Notes: generated by a model not told the origin, from the letters alone. A stretch of DNA of 64,000 nucleotides from Roseimaritima sediminicola (GCF_009618275.1 NZ_WIAD01000008.1:62001-126000); one strand, 5' to 3'. Shown: positions 36,120 through 46,069, numbered from the stretch's first letter. Made by a program: numbers and translations.

Positions 36120-38867
36120 ATGACGAATGACCCCTTCGGCATTGCAGCAACTTTAACCACCGCCACGGGGACGGTTCAGTATGTGAGCCTGGCAAAGCTG
36201 GCTGACAAGACGGGCGCAGACATCGCACGACTCCCCCACACCGTCAAAGTCTTGCTCGAGAACATCGCCCGGCGTCTTGACAGCAGGGACGTGTCGCGGG
36301 CCGACGTGGAGTCGCTTGCCCACTGGCCCACCGCCGCCGATGCGTCGCTGGCATTCATGCCGGCGCGCGTCCTGATGCAGGATTTCACCGGCGTTCCCTC
36401 GGTGGTGGACCTTGCCGCCATGCGAAGTGCGATCGCCAGAGCCGGCGGTGATCCTCAACGCGTCAATCCGTTTGTTCCGGTCGACCTGGTCATCGATCAC
36501 TCGGTTCAGGTCGATCGCTTCGGCAGCGAGGACGCCTACGCGACGAATTTGCAGTGGGAGTACCGGCGCAACCAGGAACGTTACTCGCTGCTGAATTGGG
36601 CCCAGCAGGCATTCGACGATTTCCGCGTGGTTCCACCGGGAATGGGGATCTGTCATCAGGTCAACCTCGAACATCTTGGCCGCGTCGTGATCGAACGTGA
36701 CGGTTGGGCGTATCCCGACACTCTCGTCGGGACCGATTCGCACACCCCGATGATCAACGGCCTCGGCGTGTTGGGCTGGGGCGTGGGCGGTATCGAGGCG
36801 GAAGCGGCGATGCTGGGCCAGCCGATGTTTTTGCCGAAACCGGTCGTGATCGGGGTCCGCACGCTCGGTACCCTGCCGCCGGGAACCACCGCAACCGATC
36901 TCGTGCTGACGCTCGCCCAGATGCTCAGGAAACATGGCGTGGTGGGCAAGTTTGTGGAATTTTTCGGAGCCGGATTGAGTTCGCTCAGCATCGCGGACCG
37001 GGCCACGTTATCGAACATGTCGCCGGAGTTTGGGGCCACGGCAACCCTGTTTCCCGTCGATGCCAACACGCTGGATTACCTGCGTCTGACCGGTCGTGGA
37101 GACAACGTCGATCTGGTCGAACGCTACACTCGCCAGCAGGGACTCTTCCGTACCGACGACGACGCCGAGCCGCAATTCAGTGAAGTCCTGGACCTCGACC
37201 TGAGCAGGGTCGAACCCAGCATGGCCGGTCCCAAGCGGCCGCAGGACCGTGTCTCGCTGTCGGGCGTCACCCGCTCCTTTCACGCCCTGCTCGAAGGCGC
37301 GGTCGCCGACGCCAATCCCCAGGAGCTCGCCCGGCTGAAGGCCGAAGGCGGTCCGCCGCCGGATGACGAGTTCCAAAGAACTGCACCGGAGCACGCGTTG
37401 TCAGCAGACCAGGCCGGTACGGCGGTCGCGGCCACCGGTGGCACCGTTGGCGATGGCTCGGTGGTCATTGCGGCCATCACCAGCTGCACCAACACTTCTA
37501 ATCCGTCGGTCATGTTGGCCGCTGGCCTGCTCGCGCGAAAGGCAGTCGAGGCGGGCTTGCAAAGTCAACCCTGGGTCAAGACTTCGCTGGCTCCGGGATC
37601 GCGCGTGGTTACGCAGTATTTGAAGAAGGCGGGACTCTTGCCCTATCTGGAAAAGTTGGGCTTCAACCTGGTCGGTTATGGCTGCACCACGTGCATCGGC
37701 AACTCGGGACCCCTGCCCGAGGAGATCGCCGAGGCGGTGACCAGCCGGAACCTGACCGTAGCCGCCGTACTGTCCGGGAATCGAAACTACGAAGGCCGGA
37801 TTCACGGTCAAGTGCAAGCCAGTTATCTGGCTTCGCCGCCGCTGGTCGTCGCCTACGCGTTGGTTGGCACCGTGTTGTGCGACCTGAGCGTCGATGCCTT
37901 GGGCACCGATCAACAGGGGAATCCCGTGTACTTAAAAGACATCTGGCCGACCGCCGAAGAGATCGAATCGCTGATCACCAGTTCGGTCAGTTCCCAGCAG
38001 TTCGATCTGGAGTACGGCCGGATATTCGAAGGGGATGACAAGTGGAAGCGGATGCCCGCGCCGACCGGCACCCTGTTCGAGTGGGCTGACGATTCGACCT
38101 ACGTTCGCGAACCTCCGTTCTTTCTTGATTTCGCCGATTCCCCGGCTCCCCTGGCGGACATCCAGGACGCACGCGTGCTGGCCGTGCTCGGCGATACCAT
38201 CACCACCGATCACATTTCGCCCGCCGGTGCGATCCCCGTCAACTCTCCGGCCGGCGAGTATCTGGCCAGCCACGACGTCCCGCCCGCCGAATTCAACAGC
38301 TTCGGTTCGCGGCGTGGCAACCACGAAGTCATGATGCGCGGCACGTTCGGCAATATTCGCCTGCGCAACGCCATGGTTCCCGGCGTGGAAGGTCCCTGGA
38401 CGATCCACACGCCCAGCGGCGAAAAAATGCCGATCTATGACGCTGCGATGCGTTACATGAACGAAGGCACGCCGCTGGTGGTGATTGCCGGCAAGGAGTA
38501 TGGCTCGGGCAGCTCGCGGGACTGGGCGGCCAAGGGGGCGGCGCTGTTGGGCGTCAAGGCCATCCTTGCCGAGAGTTACGAACGCATCCACCGCAGCAAT
38601 CTGGTGTGCATGGGAGTCCTGCCCTTGCAATTCCAAGATGGCCAGTCCGCCCGCTCGTTGGGCCTGGACGGAACCGAAACCTTGACCATTACCGGCATTC
38701 GCGATGGCATCGAGCCGCGGCAAACGGTCACCGTGTCGGTGGTTCGGCAAGACGGTTCGCAGTCCTCCTTCGAGACAATCGTTCGCATCGATGCGCCTGC
38801 CGAGGTCGAGTATTTTGTCAACGGCGGCATCCTGGAAATGGTTTTGCGGCAATTGCTCTCGTCCTGA
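36120..38867 (+). CDS. acnA: Aconitate hydratase, AcnA type
   Basis: 915 aa, typical for AcnA/IRP-type aconitases, which isomerise citrate to isocitrate in the TCA cycle. The [4Fe-4S] ligands are visible in ITSCTNTSNPSVM and YGCTTCIGNSG. Substrate-binding segments include VGTDSHTPMINGLGVLGWG and, in the swivel domain, GKEYGSGSSRDWAAKG. A good AAGGA site precedes the ATG. It is followed 49 bases later by pfk, so the two central-carbon genes are probably co-transcribed. Confidence 0.96.
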   Translation: MTNDPFGIAATLTTATGTVQYVSLAKLADKTGADIARLPHTVKVLLENIARRLDSRDVSRADVESLAHWPTAADASLAFMPARVLMQDFTGVPSVVDLAAMRSAIARAGGDPQRVNPFVPVDLVIDHSVQVDRFGSEDAYATNLQWEYRRNQERYSLLNWAQQAFDDFRVVPPGMGICHQVNLEHLGRVVIERDGWAYPDTLVGTDSHTPMINGLGVLGWGVGGIEAEAAMLGQPMFLPKPVVIGVRTLGTLPPGTTATDLVLTLAQMLRKHGVVGKFVEFFGAGLSSLSIADRATLSNMSPEFGATATLFPVDANTLDYLRLTGRGDNVDLVERYTRQQGLFRTDDDAEPQFSEVLDLDLSRVEPSMAGPKRPQDRVSLSGVTRSFHALLEGAVADANPQELARLKAEGGPPPDDEFQRTAPEHALSADQAGTAVAATGGTVGDGSVVIAAITSCTNTSNPSVMLAAGLLARKAVEAGLQSQPWVKTSLAPGSRVVTQYLKKAGLLPYLEKLGFNLVGYGCTTCIGNSGPLPEEIAEAVTSRNLTVAAVLSGNRNYEGRIHGQVQASYLASPPLVVAYALVGTVLCDLSVDALGTDQQGNPVYLKDIWPTAEEIESLITSSVSSQQFDLEYGRIFEGDDKWKRMPAPTGTLFEWADDSTYVREPPFFLDFADSPAPLADIQDARVLAVLGDTITTDHISPAGAIPVNSPAGEYLASHDVPPAEFNSFGSRRGNHEVMMRGTFGNIRLRNAMVPGVEGPWTIHTPSGEKMPIYDAAMRYMNEGTPLVVIAGKEYGSGSSRDWAAKGAALLGVKAILAESYERIHRSNLVCMGVLPLQFQDGQSARSLGLDGTETLTITGIRDGIEPRQTVTVSVVRQDGSQSSFETIVRIDAPAEVEYFVNGGILEMVLRQLLSS

Positions 38868-38916
38868 CGAACGCGGTGTTCGAGCACACGATTCCCAGCA
38901 ACAAGAGTCTTTCGCA

Positions 38917-39906
38917 ATGCGGATCGGAGTCCTTTGCAGCGGCGGTGACGCACCCGGCATGAATGCCTGCCTGCGGGCCGTCGTGCGCAGCGCAATCTCA
39001 GCCGGCCACGACGTCATCGGACTGAGGCACGGCTACCAAGGTCTATCACAAGAAGGTCTTGTGAATGATTCGGAAAGTGCTTGGACGCTCGATGCGCGGT
39101 CCGTTGCGCATATTGTCCAGCACGGCGGCACCATGCTTCATTCTTCACGATGCCAGTCCTTCGCTTCCCAAGCCGGCCGCGAGCGCGCGGCCGAAAACCT
39201 ACGACGGCTGGGCATCGACGCGTTGATCCCGATCGGCGGTGACGGGACGCTTCGCGGTGCGGCGGAGCTGGCCGCGATATGGACCGGTCAGATCATCGGT
39301 TGTCCGGCGACGATCGACAATGACGTGATCGGCACCGATTTCACGATCGGGTTTTCGACCGCCGTCGAAACGGCGGTGAATTGTATCGACAAACTGCGAG
39401 ATACGGCGGAAAGCCACCAACGTTTGTTTTTGGTCGAAGTCATGGGGCGGCACAGCGGTTATCTGGCGCTGTACACCGCCGTAGCCGCGGGAGCCGAGGT
39501 CGCGTGCGTTCCGGAAGTTCCCGTCGACGCCAAAGCCATCGTCGAGCTGGTTTCGGAATTAAAACGCCGCGGAAAACAATCGTTTATTGTTGTCGTTTCC
39601 GAAGGCGGCGAACAGGGCGGGGCGGCGGCGCTGAGTCGCCAGCTGGAACAGGCCGGTTGCGAATTCCCCACCCGCAGCGTCGCTTTGGGGCACATCCAGC
39701 GGGGCGGAACGCCGACGCCGGCCGACCGCATCCTGGGGACTCAGCTCGGCGATTTTGCGGTGCAGTCGATTCTCGACGGAGCCACAGGAATGATGGCGGG
39801 ACAGATCGACGGAGAGTTGGTCCTGAGTCCGCTTGCCCGTTCGATTGAGGAACACAAACCCCTGCCGAATGATTTGGTGGAATTGCTGCGGCGAATGTCA
39901 TGCTGA
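38917..39906 (+). CDS. pfkA: 6-phosphofructokinase
   Basis: 329 aa from the ATG at 38917, where the family begins ([17 protein letters not shown]). Group [13 protein letters not shown] has Gly at the position that is Asp in PPi-dependent enzymes, and [13 protein letters not shown] is the standard substrate segment. The residue before TIDND is Ala (CPATIDND) rather than the Gly of ATP enzymes or the Lys of PPi enzymes. Taken together ATP is the more likely phosphoryl donor. Lies between aconitase and a luciferase-like oxidoreductase on the same strand. Confidence 0.93.
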   Translation: MRIGVLCSGGDAPGMNACLRAVVRSAISAGHDVIGLRHGYQGLSQEGLVNDSESAWTLDARSVAHIVQHGGTMLHSSRCQSFASQAGRERAAENLRRLGIDALIPIGGDGTLRGAAELAAIWTGQIIGCPATIDNDVIGTDFTIGFSTAVETAVNCIDKLRDTAESHQRLFLVEVMGRHSGYLALYTAVAAGAEVACVPEVPVDAKAIVELVSELKRRGKQSFIVVVSEGGEQGGAAALSRQLEQAGCEFPTRSVALGHIQRGGTPTPADRILGTQLGDFAVQSILDGATGMMAGQIDGELVLSPLARSIEEHKPLPNDLVELLRRMSC

Positions 39907-39982
39907 ACCGAGGCGCCGCCGGAGCATGTCGCCGCCCTCATTCTTGTGGACGAGCGCTGTTACCACTGAAGGAAGCACCGAT

Positions 39983-41005
39983 ATGAGTACTCCGCGACAG
40001 GCACCGTTTTCGGTCTTGGATCTCGCTTCGCGCAAGGACACCGACCACGGACCTGCCCCCGCCATCGCGCGTTCTCTGGCCTTGGCACAACATGTGGAAC
40101 GGTTGGGCTTCACACGCTTTTGGGTGGCGGAACACCACAATATGGACGCGATCGTCAGCTCGGCAACCGCGGTCTTGATCGCTCATTTGGCCGCGGGTAC
40201 GGAGCGGATGCGAGTCGGCGCCGGTGGAGTGATGTTGCCAAATCACGCTCCTTTGGTGATCGCAGAACAGTTCGGTACGCTGGAAGCCTTGTACCCGGGA
40301 CGTATTGATCTGGGACTCGGCCGCGCACCCGGATCGGACCAACGGACCGCTTGGGCATTGCGGAAACATCGTGGCGGCAACGCCGATGATTTTCCGAACG
40401 ACCTCGCCGAGCTACAGGAGTATCTAGGGCCACGCGGCCCAGGGCAGCAGGTGATTGCGATGCCGGGAATGGACAGCAATGTGCCCCTCTGGTTGTTGGG
40501 CTCGAGTCTGTTCAGTGCCCAGTTGGCTGCCCAGGAAGGGTTGCCCTACGCCTTCGCTTCGCATTTTGCCCCTCGGATGATGATGCAAGCGGTCGAGCTG
40601 TACCGCAGCCAGTTTCAGCCGTCGGCAGTGCTGGAGAAGCCCTATGTCATGCTCGGCGTGCCCTTGGTTGCCGCCGATACGGATGCGGAGGCTGAGTTCT
40701 TGGCGACGACCACTTACCAACGCATTCTGGCCCTGATTCGCGGCCAAAGCATGCTGATGCGTCCGCCCGTACCGAGTATGCAAGGCCTGTGGCAACCGCA
40801 TGAAGAGCAGGCGGTCAACAGCTTTCTAGGCCTTGCCATGATCGGCAGCGGTGAAACGATCGAAGCGAAGATCGAGGAACTGCTACAGCAGACGCTGGCC
40901 GACGAGCTGATCTTCACCTGTGACCTGTATGAGCACCAAGATCGGTTGCGTTCGTTCGAGATCCTCGCCGGCGTGCGCTCGTTCGATCGCCAGGTTTTCC
41001 CTTAA
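39983..41005 (+). CDS. LLM-class flavin-dependent oxidoreductase
   Basis: 340 aa from the ATG at 39983, preceded by GGAAG. Bacterial luciferase-like TIM-barrel protein of the MsnO8/YhbW group: [11 protein letters not shown] at the N-terminus, [21 protein letters not shown], the [23 protein letters not shown] block, and [14 protein letters not shown]. Uses FMN or F420; substrate unknown. Third in a run of co-directional genes (acn, pfk, LLM) with gaps of 49 and 76 bases. The run may be fortuitous. Confidence 0.93.
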   Translation: MSTPRQAPFSVLDLASRKDTDHGPAPAIARSLALAQHVERLGFTRFWVAEHHNMDAIVSSATAVLIAHLAAGTERMRVGAGGVMLPNHAPLVIAEQFGTLEALYPGRIDLGLGRAPGSDQRTAWALRKHRGGNADDFPNDLAELQEYLGPRGPGQQVIAMPGMDSNVPLWLLGSSLFSAQLAAQEGLPYAFASHFAPRMMMQAVELYRSQFQPSAVLEKPYVMLGVPLVAADTDAEAEFLATTTYQRILALIRGQSMLMRPPVPSMQGLWQPHEEQAVNSFLGLAMIGSGETIEAKIEELLQQTLADELIFTCDLYEHQDRLRSFEILAGVRSFDRQVFP

Positions 41006-41300
41006 CCCACCGCCCACTTGCATTTCCAAGAGACCTGACCCATTTGATTCGATCTATTGAGTCAATTAGGCGCTTGGCTCGGTTTCGTCACCGCAGAACA
41101 TCAATCGACAGGGCCGTCGCGCCCCCGGTCGGCGGTCTGTGCCGCTCCAGGAACCACCCGCCGCTGCTGGTCGGGGAAGCCGAGCCGACGCGGAACGAGA
41201 CATTGCCGTCCTGCCGCACCACGCCTTGGCGATCGGTTAAAATGCTTTCTTGCCGCCCGAAGGAACGGACGCGGACAATTGATTCTCACGACGAGCATTC

Positions 41301-41867
41301 ATGCAGCGAGCATCCATACCGCGAGCTTCGATGCCGCTCGTGTCTGGGGCAGAGGGAGGGCACGGGTTGACCGCCGGGAAAACACCATCGCTTACGTATC
41401 GTCCGATTCGCATCGTCTCCGGCGGACAGACAGGCGTGGATCGAGCGGGTCTGGACGCGGCGATCGCGCTGGACCTGGACCATGGCGGTTGGTGTCCCCG
41501 CGGCCGCTTGGCCGAAGACGGCGAAGTCCCCTCGCGGTACGAACTGCGCGAGAATGAGAGTCGCGACTACACCGTGCGGACCGAACAGAACGTGCTGGAC
41601 AGCGACGCCACGTTGATCCTGTACGAAGCAAAGCTCAAAGGCGGCACGCTGCTGACGCGGCGACTGGCCAAGCAGCACGCTCGGCCGAGTCTCAGCCTGC
41701 GCATCGATCGGCCTTGGTCGCCGGAGACGGTTTGGCAGTGGTTCGCGGCCGTGCGGCCGGAAACGCTGAACGTCGCCGGCCCGCGAGAAAGCACGTCGCC
41801 GGGAATCTACGAACGCTCCTTCCAAGCCCTGCTGCGAATCCTGGAACGTCCGTCTCAGGGACAGTAG
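41301..41867 (+). CDS. cpYpsA-type SLOG protein (putative molybdenum carrier)
   Basis: 188 aa from the first ATG. A TTG at 41367 directly after a strong GGGAGGG site would give a 166-aa protein and is a good alternative start, because similarity begins just beyond it. The motif IVSGGQTGVDRAGLDAA is the nucleotide-binding loop of the circularly permuted YpsA/SLOG family (also called putative molybdenum carrier); GGWCPRGRLAEDG and LILYEAKLKGGT follow. These proteins probably bind nucleotide-derived ligands. No molybdenum genes are near. Confidence 0.88.
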   Translation: MQRASIPRASMPLVSGAEGGHGLTAGKTPSLTYRPIRIVSGGQTGVDRAGLDAAIALDLDHGGWCPRGRLAEDGEVPSRYELRENESRDYTVRTEQNVLDSDATLILYEAKLKGGTLLTRRLAKQHARPSLSLRIDRPWSPETVWQWFAAVRPETLNVAGPRESTSPGIYERSFQALLRILERPSQGQ

Positions 41868-41898
41868 GCGCCGTGGTGTCCAGCCTTCGAAAACAAGA

Positions 41899-41920
41899 TC
41901 ACAGGCTGGAAGCCTATGCC
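41899..41920 (-). repeat. CATAGGCTTCCAGCCTGTG repeat, reverse orientation
   Basis: One reverse-orientation copy just downstream of the SLOG gene and 9 bases past the folP stop, followed by a partial second copy (CACAGGCTG). It lies at a convergent gene junction, like other copies of the family. Confidence 0.85.
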
Positions 41921-41928
41921 ACAGGCTG

Positions 41929-42807
41929 CTACTGAAAACCGCCGGCGGCTTCGAACAGTTTTAATGCGTCGACCGTTTGGGCCACGTTGTGAACCCGCAG
42001 GACGTGGACTCCCGAGCGGGCCAGGGCCAGCGAGGCCCCCAGCGTGCCGGCGTCGCGATCACGCTGTTTGTCGCCCAGCACATGACCGACAAAACCTTTG
42101 CGCGAGTGACCGACCAGGATGGGCCAGCCCAGGCGGGTGAAGCGGGCCGCGTCGCGCAGCAGCGTCAGGTTGTGCTGGTGAGTTTTGCCAAAACCGATTC
42201 CCGGATCCAGGCAGATGCGATTCCGCTGGATCCCCGCCGCCAGACAGGCCTCGGCACGCTCGAGCAAGTAGCGCACGATGTCGTCCGTAACGTCGTCGTA
42301 TCGGGGATCATCCTGCATGGTCTGAGGGGTGCCCTGCATGTGCATCACACAGACGCCCGCCGCGGTTCGCACGGCCACCTCGGTCATGGCCGCATCGCCG
42401 GTCAAACCGGTTACGTCGTTGATGATTTCCGCGCCGCACTCGACGGCCGCTTCGGCAACCAAGGCTTTGCTGGTATCGATGGACACCGCGGCGGACAGCC
42501 GCCCCGCCAATCGCTCGAGCACCGGTACAACCCGAGCTCGTTCCGCTTCGGCCGCAACCGGATCGCTGTACGGACGCGTGCTCTCACCGCCCACGTCGAT
42601 GATGTCCGCTCCCTCGTCCTCCATCCGCAGCGCCGCTTCGACCGCCGCATCCTCGGCCAAGTGCCGGCCGCCGTCGGAAAAGCTGTCCGGCGTGACGTTC
42701 AAGATCCCCATCACCAAGGGCCGCTGACCCAGCGTCAGCGTGCGCGTTCGCAGCCGCCACAGGTTCGGGCCGGGGAAGTTTTGCGGCGAGGTCTCCAGGG
42801 TGGTCAT
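41929..42807 (-). CDS. folP: Dihydropteroate synthase
   Basis: 292 aa. Condenses p-aminobenzoate with the pterin pyrophosphate in folate synthesis. All signatures are present: MGILNVTPDSFSDGG, DVGGESTRPYSDP, DPGIGFGKTHQHN, and LVGHSRKGFVGHVLG. The start overlaps the preceding membrane-protein gene by 4 bases (ATGA, 42804-42807), so it is the last gene of a three-gene operon running 44266 to 41929. Confidence 0.97.
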   Translation of the reverse strand: MTTLETSPQNFPGPNLWRLRTRTLTLGQRPLVMGILNVTPDSFSDGGRHLAEDAAVEAALRMEDEGADIIDVGGESTRPYSDPVAAEAERARVVPVLERLAGRLSAAVSIDTSKALVAEAAVECGAEIINDVTGLTGDAAMTEVAVRTAAGVCVMHMQGTPQTMQDDPRYDDVTDDIVRYLLERAEACLAAGIQRNRICLDPGIGFGKTHQHNLTLLRDAARFTRLGWPILVGHSRKGFVGHVLGDKQRDRDAGTLGASLALARSGVHVLRVHNVAQTVDALKLFEAAGGFQ

Positions 42808-43832
42808 GCATTCGGCTCCGTGCCCTCAGCGGAGTCGCCACGGACAGCCGCGTGGGGCCCATCCATGCTGGCCGCGTGGATGCCGCTGGTGTCCCCGCTG
42901 ACCGAAGGCTGGGAAGTCATTTGCAGATACGCCAGTGCCGCGAGCAACGTGGTTGCGGGAACGCTGGCCGCCTGGCCCACATAACACAAACACACGCCCG
43001 CGGTGCTCAAGGCCATCGACAGCAACATCAACAGCAGGGTGTTCAACTTGTTTCTCACGGCGATTCTGTAGGCCGTCCGCAGCGCTGGGAGAGTTTTCAT
43101 GTTGCGATCCACCACCAGCATGATCGCCGGCCAGAGCAGAAACGCCAGCACGACTACCACCGCGATCAAGGGCAACAAACAGACCATCCCAGCAAGGATC
43201 GTCGGCTGGGGCTCGAAACCGCTGGCCAGGCCGACCAACAGGATTGGAATCGGCAACAACACCAGCGGCGAGATCAGGGCCAGATAGCACAGGGCGGCTC
43301 GCCAAAACACGACCATCGAGGTCTGAAACAGCGTGCCCACACGGATCTCTCGGCCGCGGGCCAGGTCCGTACTCATCCGGATCAATCCCACAGCCAGATA
43401 GAAATAGGCCAGCGTCAGCAATAATCGCAGCACGCCGTTCATCAGCCCGAAGATCGCATTGCCGCTTTCCTGAGCCGCGACCGTCAGCACGATTCCCAGC
43501 AGAGTCGACGTGGCGGTGATGACCAACAGCACCAACCCGGCCGCGACCAACGGCTTCCAGGCGGCGCGAAACAGCTCCGGCAGAGGATTGATAAAGGCCG
43601 AGGGCTCGGGCGTGCGCACAACCACCGGCGGCAACGCATCGTTGGCCGCGGCGGCCTGCGCCGCGTCGTGATCGGGACGTGCCGGGGCGTCGCTTTGGGC
43701 CGCTGTGGTGTCCTCGGCCGGGACGACGAAGACGTGTTCGCAGACCGGGCACTGCGCCAGTTTGCCGATCGCCGTTTCGGGGACCTCCAGCCTCGCGCCG
43801 CACCGGGGACAGAGCCTCAGAATATCGCTCAT
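42804..43832 (-). CDS. Membrane protein with N-terminal zinc ribbon
   Basis: 342 aa. Residues ~8-31 form a zinc ribbon (CPRCGARLEVP ... QCPVCEHVF) like that of planctomycete proteins that begin with CP.CG. After a Pro/Ala-rich linker come about six transmembrane helices (from ~95 to ~305), including LFRAAWKPLVAAGLVLLVI and ALCYLALISPLVLLPIPILL. Function unknown. Middle gene of the folP operon: 8 bases after the upstream gene and a 4-base overlap with folP. Confidence 0.75.
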   Translation of the reverse strand: MSDILRLCPRCGARLEVPETAIGKLAQCPVCEHVFVVPAEDTTAAQSDAPARPDHDAAQAAAANDALPPVVVRTPEPSAFINPLPELFRAAWKPLVAAGLVLLVITATSTLLGIVLTVAAQESGNAIFGLMNGVLRLLLTLAYFYLAVGLIRMSTDLARGREIRVGTLFQTSMVVFWRAALCYLALISPLVLLPIPILLVGLASGFEPQPTILAGMVCLLPLIAVVVVLAFLLWPAIMLVVDRNMKTLPALRTAYRIAVRNKLNTLLLMLLSMALSTAGVCLCYVGQAASVPATTLLAALAYLQMTSQPSVSGDTSGIHAASMDGPHAAVRGDSAEGTEPNA

Positions 43833-43840
43833 CGCTCAGC

Positions 43841-44266
43841 TCACTTGAATTGGCCCGCGGCCGACTTCGGTTCGGTGCTGGCAGGTTCATCCCAGGGGCT
43901 GCTCGGGCCGACTTCGCGCTCCGCCGGATCGGCTGGACGGATCCATCGCAGCACGCTGACCACCACGCCCAACAGAGCCGAAAGCAACAGCGGAGACGCA
44001 TAGGTGAACAACAAGAAGGCCAAATGCACGGTGCGTTTGGTTTCCTGAGGTTCTACCTCCTTGCCAAACCACGCGGCCACTTCGTCGCTGACCGCCGGCA
44101 CCCGAGCCGCGTAGAACATCGCCCCCGACATCGCGCACAGGATCGTCATGCACAGCAACATGAATGCGATGCTCATCTGCGGACGCGTCCTGCGGCGGCG
44201 GACCGCCGCCCCGCCGGCCGAAGCGGGAATCGCAGCTCCAGAGAGATTGTTTCGCGAGGGGACCAT
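43841..44266 (-). CDS. Small two-helix membrane protein
   Basis: 141 aa from the ATG at 44266; an internal ATG at 44176 just before the first helix (MSIAFMLLCMTILCAMSGAMF) would give a 111-aa protein. Two transmembrane helices (~34-55 and ~83-108), with WFGKEVEPQETKR between them and a Pro/Ser-rich C-terminus. No family recognised. First gene of the folP operon. A TATACT lies 6 bases upstream of the longer start, which would favour the shorter one if that box is the -10 element. Confidence 0.6.
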   Translation of the reverse strand: MVPSRNNLSGAAIPASAGGAAVRRRRTRPQMSIAFMLLCMTILCAMSGAMFYAARVPAVSDEVAAWFGKEVEPQETKRTVHLAFLLFTYASPLLLSALLGVVVSVLRWIRPADPAEREVGPSSPWDEPASTEPKSAAGQFK

Positions 44267-44271
44267 CGTCT

Positions 44272-44277
44272 CAGTAT
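44272..44277 (-). promoter_or_regulatory. Possible -10 box of the folP operon, next to MITE copy D
   Basis: On the minus strand TATACT lies 8 bases inside the flank of MITE copy D. The MITE end supplies TTGCGA 15 bases upstream, a weak -35 match (4 of 6). If real, the element would provide half of the promoter of the folP operon. Spacing is short of the optimum. Confidence 0.3.
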
Positions 44278-44285
44278 AGCGCCTC

Positions 44286-44457
44286 TAAGCACGTCGCAAC
44301 ATTTAATTCGGCTTTACTCTCCCTCTGGGAGAGTCGGGCTCTTAGGCCCGGAGAGGGTTTTCGTAGGGCCCTCCCCGGGCCTCAGAGCCCGACCCTCCCG
44401 CTGCGCGGGAGGGTGTTGTCACGGGGTTTTATCGAAAGATTCATGCCGACGTGCTTA
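44286..44457 (+). mobile_element. MITE-like element, copy D (full length)
   Basis: 172 bp, same orientation as copy A, with both TAAGCACGTCG ends intact. It lies between the divergent folP operon and the nitroreductase gene. Its right-hand end overlaps the stop codon of the nitroreductase gene (TTA at 44455-44457 reads TAA on the minus strand). Confidence 0.85.
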
Positions 44458-45042
44458 AAACGCCGGTTGTTGCCAGCGGCCGTGAAAAACCTGTTCTTCG
44501 ATCGGACGCCGCTCGCGCGGTCCGGCGTCCCGCTCGGCCAGTTTGCCGGCTGGCGGATCTGGATCCGGGTATCCCAGGGCGATAGCCGTCTGCGGCTGGT
44601 ATCCGTCGGGGATCTGGTACGTGCTGCGAACCTTCTCGAGTTCCACTCCGGCCATCTGATGAGCCTGCAAACCCAGCTCCGCCGCCTGCAGGGCAAAGTG
44701 CGCGGCGGCTGCGCCGAGGTCGTGCTGGGCCACCCGGTTGGGCTTGTCGTTGCGCTGAAAATGCTCGCGGGTGACCGTCAGGATCAAGACGCCCACGTTG
44801 CCAGCCCACTGTTGGTTGCCTTCACTTAAACAGGCCAGCATGCGTTGAAACTCCGCTTCCTGTTCGCGAAACGCCAGCAGAAAACTCCATGGCTGTTCGT
44901 TGAAACTGCTGGCCGCCCAGCGGGCCGCCTCGAAACACTGCAGCACCTTGTCACGCTCGACGGTGCGCGGCGTGAACGCATAAGGACTCCAGCGTCGTGT
45001 CATCGCGTCGATGATCGGATGATCGGGTTTGGCATTGGGCAT
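44455..45042 (-). CDS. Nitroreductase family protein
   Basis: 195 aa, the normal size for an FMN-dependent nitroreductase-like oxidoreductase. Contains the family opening HPIIDAMTRRWSPYAFTP, the FMN-binding WAASSFNEQPWSFLL, and QHDLGAAAAHFALQAAELG and IALGYPDPDPPAGK. The stop codon lies in the terminal bases of MITE copy D, so the native 3' end may have been altered; the last conserved element is nonetheless complete. Lies 112 bases downstream of pyrD on the same strand. Confidence 0.9.
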   Translation of the reverse strand: MPNAKPDHPIIDAMTRRWSPYAFTPRTVERDKVLQCFEAARWAASSFNEQPWSFLLAFREQEAEFQRMLACLSEGNQQWAGNVGVLILTVTREHFQRNDKPNRVAQHDLGAAAAHFALQAAELGLQAHQMAGVELEKVRSTYQIPDGYQPQTAIALGYPDPDPPAGKLAERDAGPRERRPIEEQVFHGRWQQPAF

Positions 45043-45154
45043 CGGGCGTCTCCTGGGACCGAGGAATCGTTTCTTGATGATACCGCCTGCGGCGGCTCGC
45101 CTGGCGGTGCTTCGGTGCTTCGGTGCTTGGGTATTTCGGTATTTCGATGTTTCA

Positions 45155-46069
45155 TCAGCGAGGCAGTTGAAGGCTGCCCACGACCTGTTCGACCGAGTCC
45201 GCCCGCAGCTCCGCTAGGGCTCCGGGCAATTGATCGATCAGACGCGTCGATACCTGAGGATCGTAGTAGTTCGCCGTGCCGATCTGCACGGCCGAAGCAC
45301 CGGCCACCAGAAACTCCATCACGTCGTCGATCGTGGCGATCCCGCCGATTCCGATGATCGGTACGTCGGTTGCGCACCGGACCTGATGCACGCAGCGCAG
45401 CGCCACCGGTTTGATGGCGGGTCCACTCAGGCCGCCCATCACGTTGCCCAGCAAGGGACGCTGCTGCCGCCAATCGACGGCCATTCCCAGCAGCGTATTG
45501 ATCAAGCACACCGCGTCGGCACCGCCGTCGGCGGCGGCCGCCGCCACCTCGGTGATTCGCGTCACGTTCGGAGTCAGCTTGGCCAGGATCGGTACGGGAC
45601 AGGCCGCCCGAGCCGCGGCGACAACCCGCCGGCAAGCCTCCGCGTCGGTGCCAAAATCCACTCCCCCGGAGACGTTCGGGCAGGACAGATTCAGTTCCAC
45701 TGCCGCCACGCCCTGACACTCGCCGATCCGCTGCGACAAGGCGACGTATTCTGCTTCGGTACGGCCGGCCACGCTGACAATGATCGCTGTTTCTACCTGG
45801 GACAGGTACGGCAGGTGGTGAGCGATAAACGCGTCCACGCCATCGTTGTCCAGCCCGATCGAATTCAACAAACCGGCCGAGACCTCCACGGTGCGCCAGG
45901 GCGCATTGCCCTCACGCGGCTCGGCCGTGATCGTCTTGGGAAGGATCCCGCCCAAGCGCGCGCAATCGACGATGCCCTCCATCTCACGGGCATACCCAAA
46001 CGTCCCCGAGGCGACCAGGATCGGGTTCTTCAGTTGCAGACGGTTCAGAGAGACGCTTAACGAAGCCAC
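45155..46069 (-). CDS. pyrD: Dihydroorotate dehydrogenase, class 1B type
   Basis: 304 aa. Oxidises dihydroorotate to orotate in pyrimidine synthesis. Class 1 features: [17 protein letters not shown] at the N-terminus, [15 protein letters not shown], the catalytic Cys in [25 protein letters not shown], and the FMN phosphate loop near the end ([21 protein letters not shown]). The electron-transfer partner pyrK is not adjacent. The 3' intergenic stretch (45043-45154) contains short GGTGCTTCGGTGCTTC and GTATTTCG repeats. Confidence 0.95.
   Translation of the reverse strand: MASLSVSLNRLQLKNPILVASGTFGYAREMEGIVDCARLGGILPKTITAEPREGNAPWRTVEVSAGLLNSIGLDNDGVDAFIAHHLPYLSQVETAIIVSVAGRTEAEYVALSQRIGECQGVAAVELNLSCPNVSGGVDFGTDAEACRRVVAAARAACPVPILAKLTPNVTRITEVAAAAADGGADAVCLINTLLGMAVDWRQQRPLLGNVMGGLSGPAIKPVALRCVHQVRCATDVPIIGIGGIATIDDVMEFLVAGASAVQIGTANYYDPQVSTRLIDQLPGALAELRADSVEQVVGSLQLPR

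Noticed and set aside
36153-36935. Minus-strand frame opposite aconitase
   Set aside because: Antisense shadow of a confidently identified aconitase.
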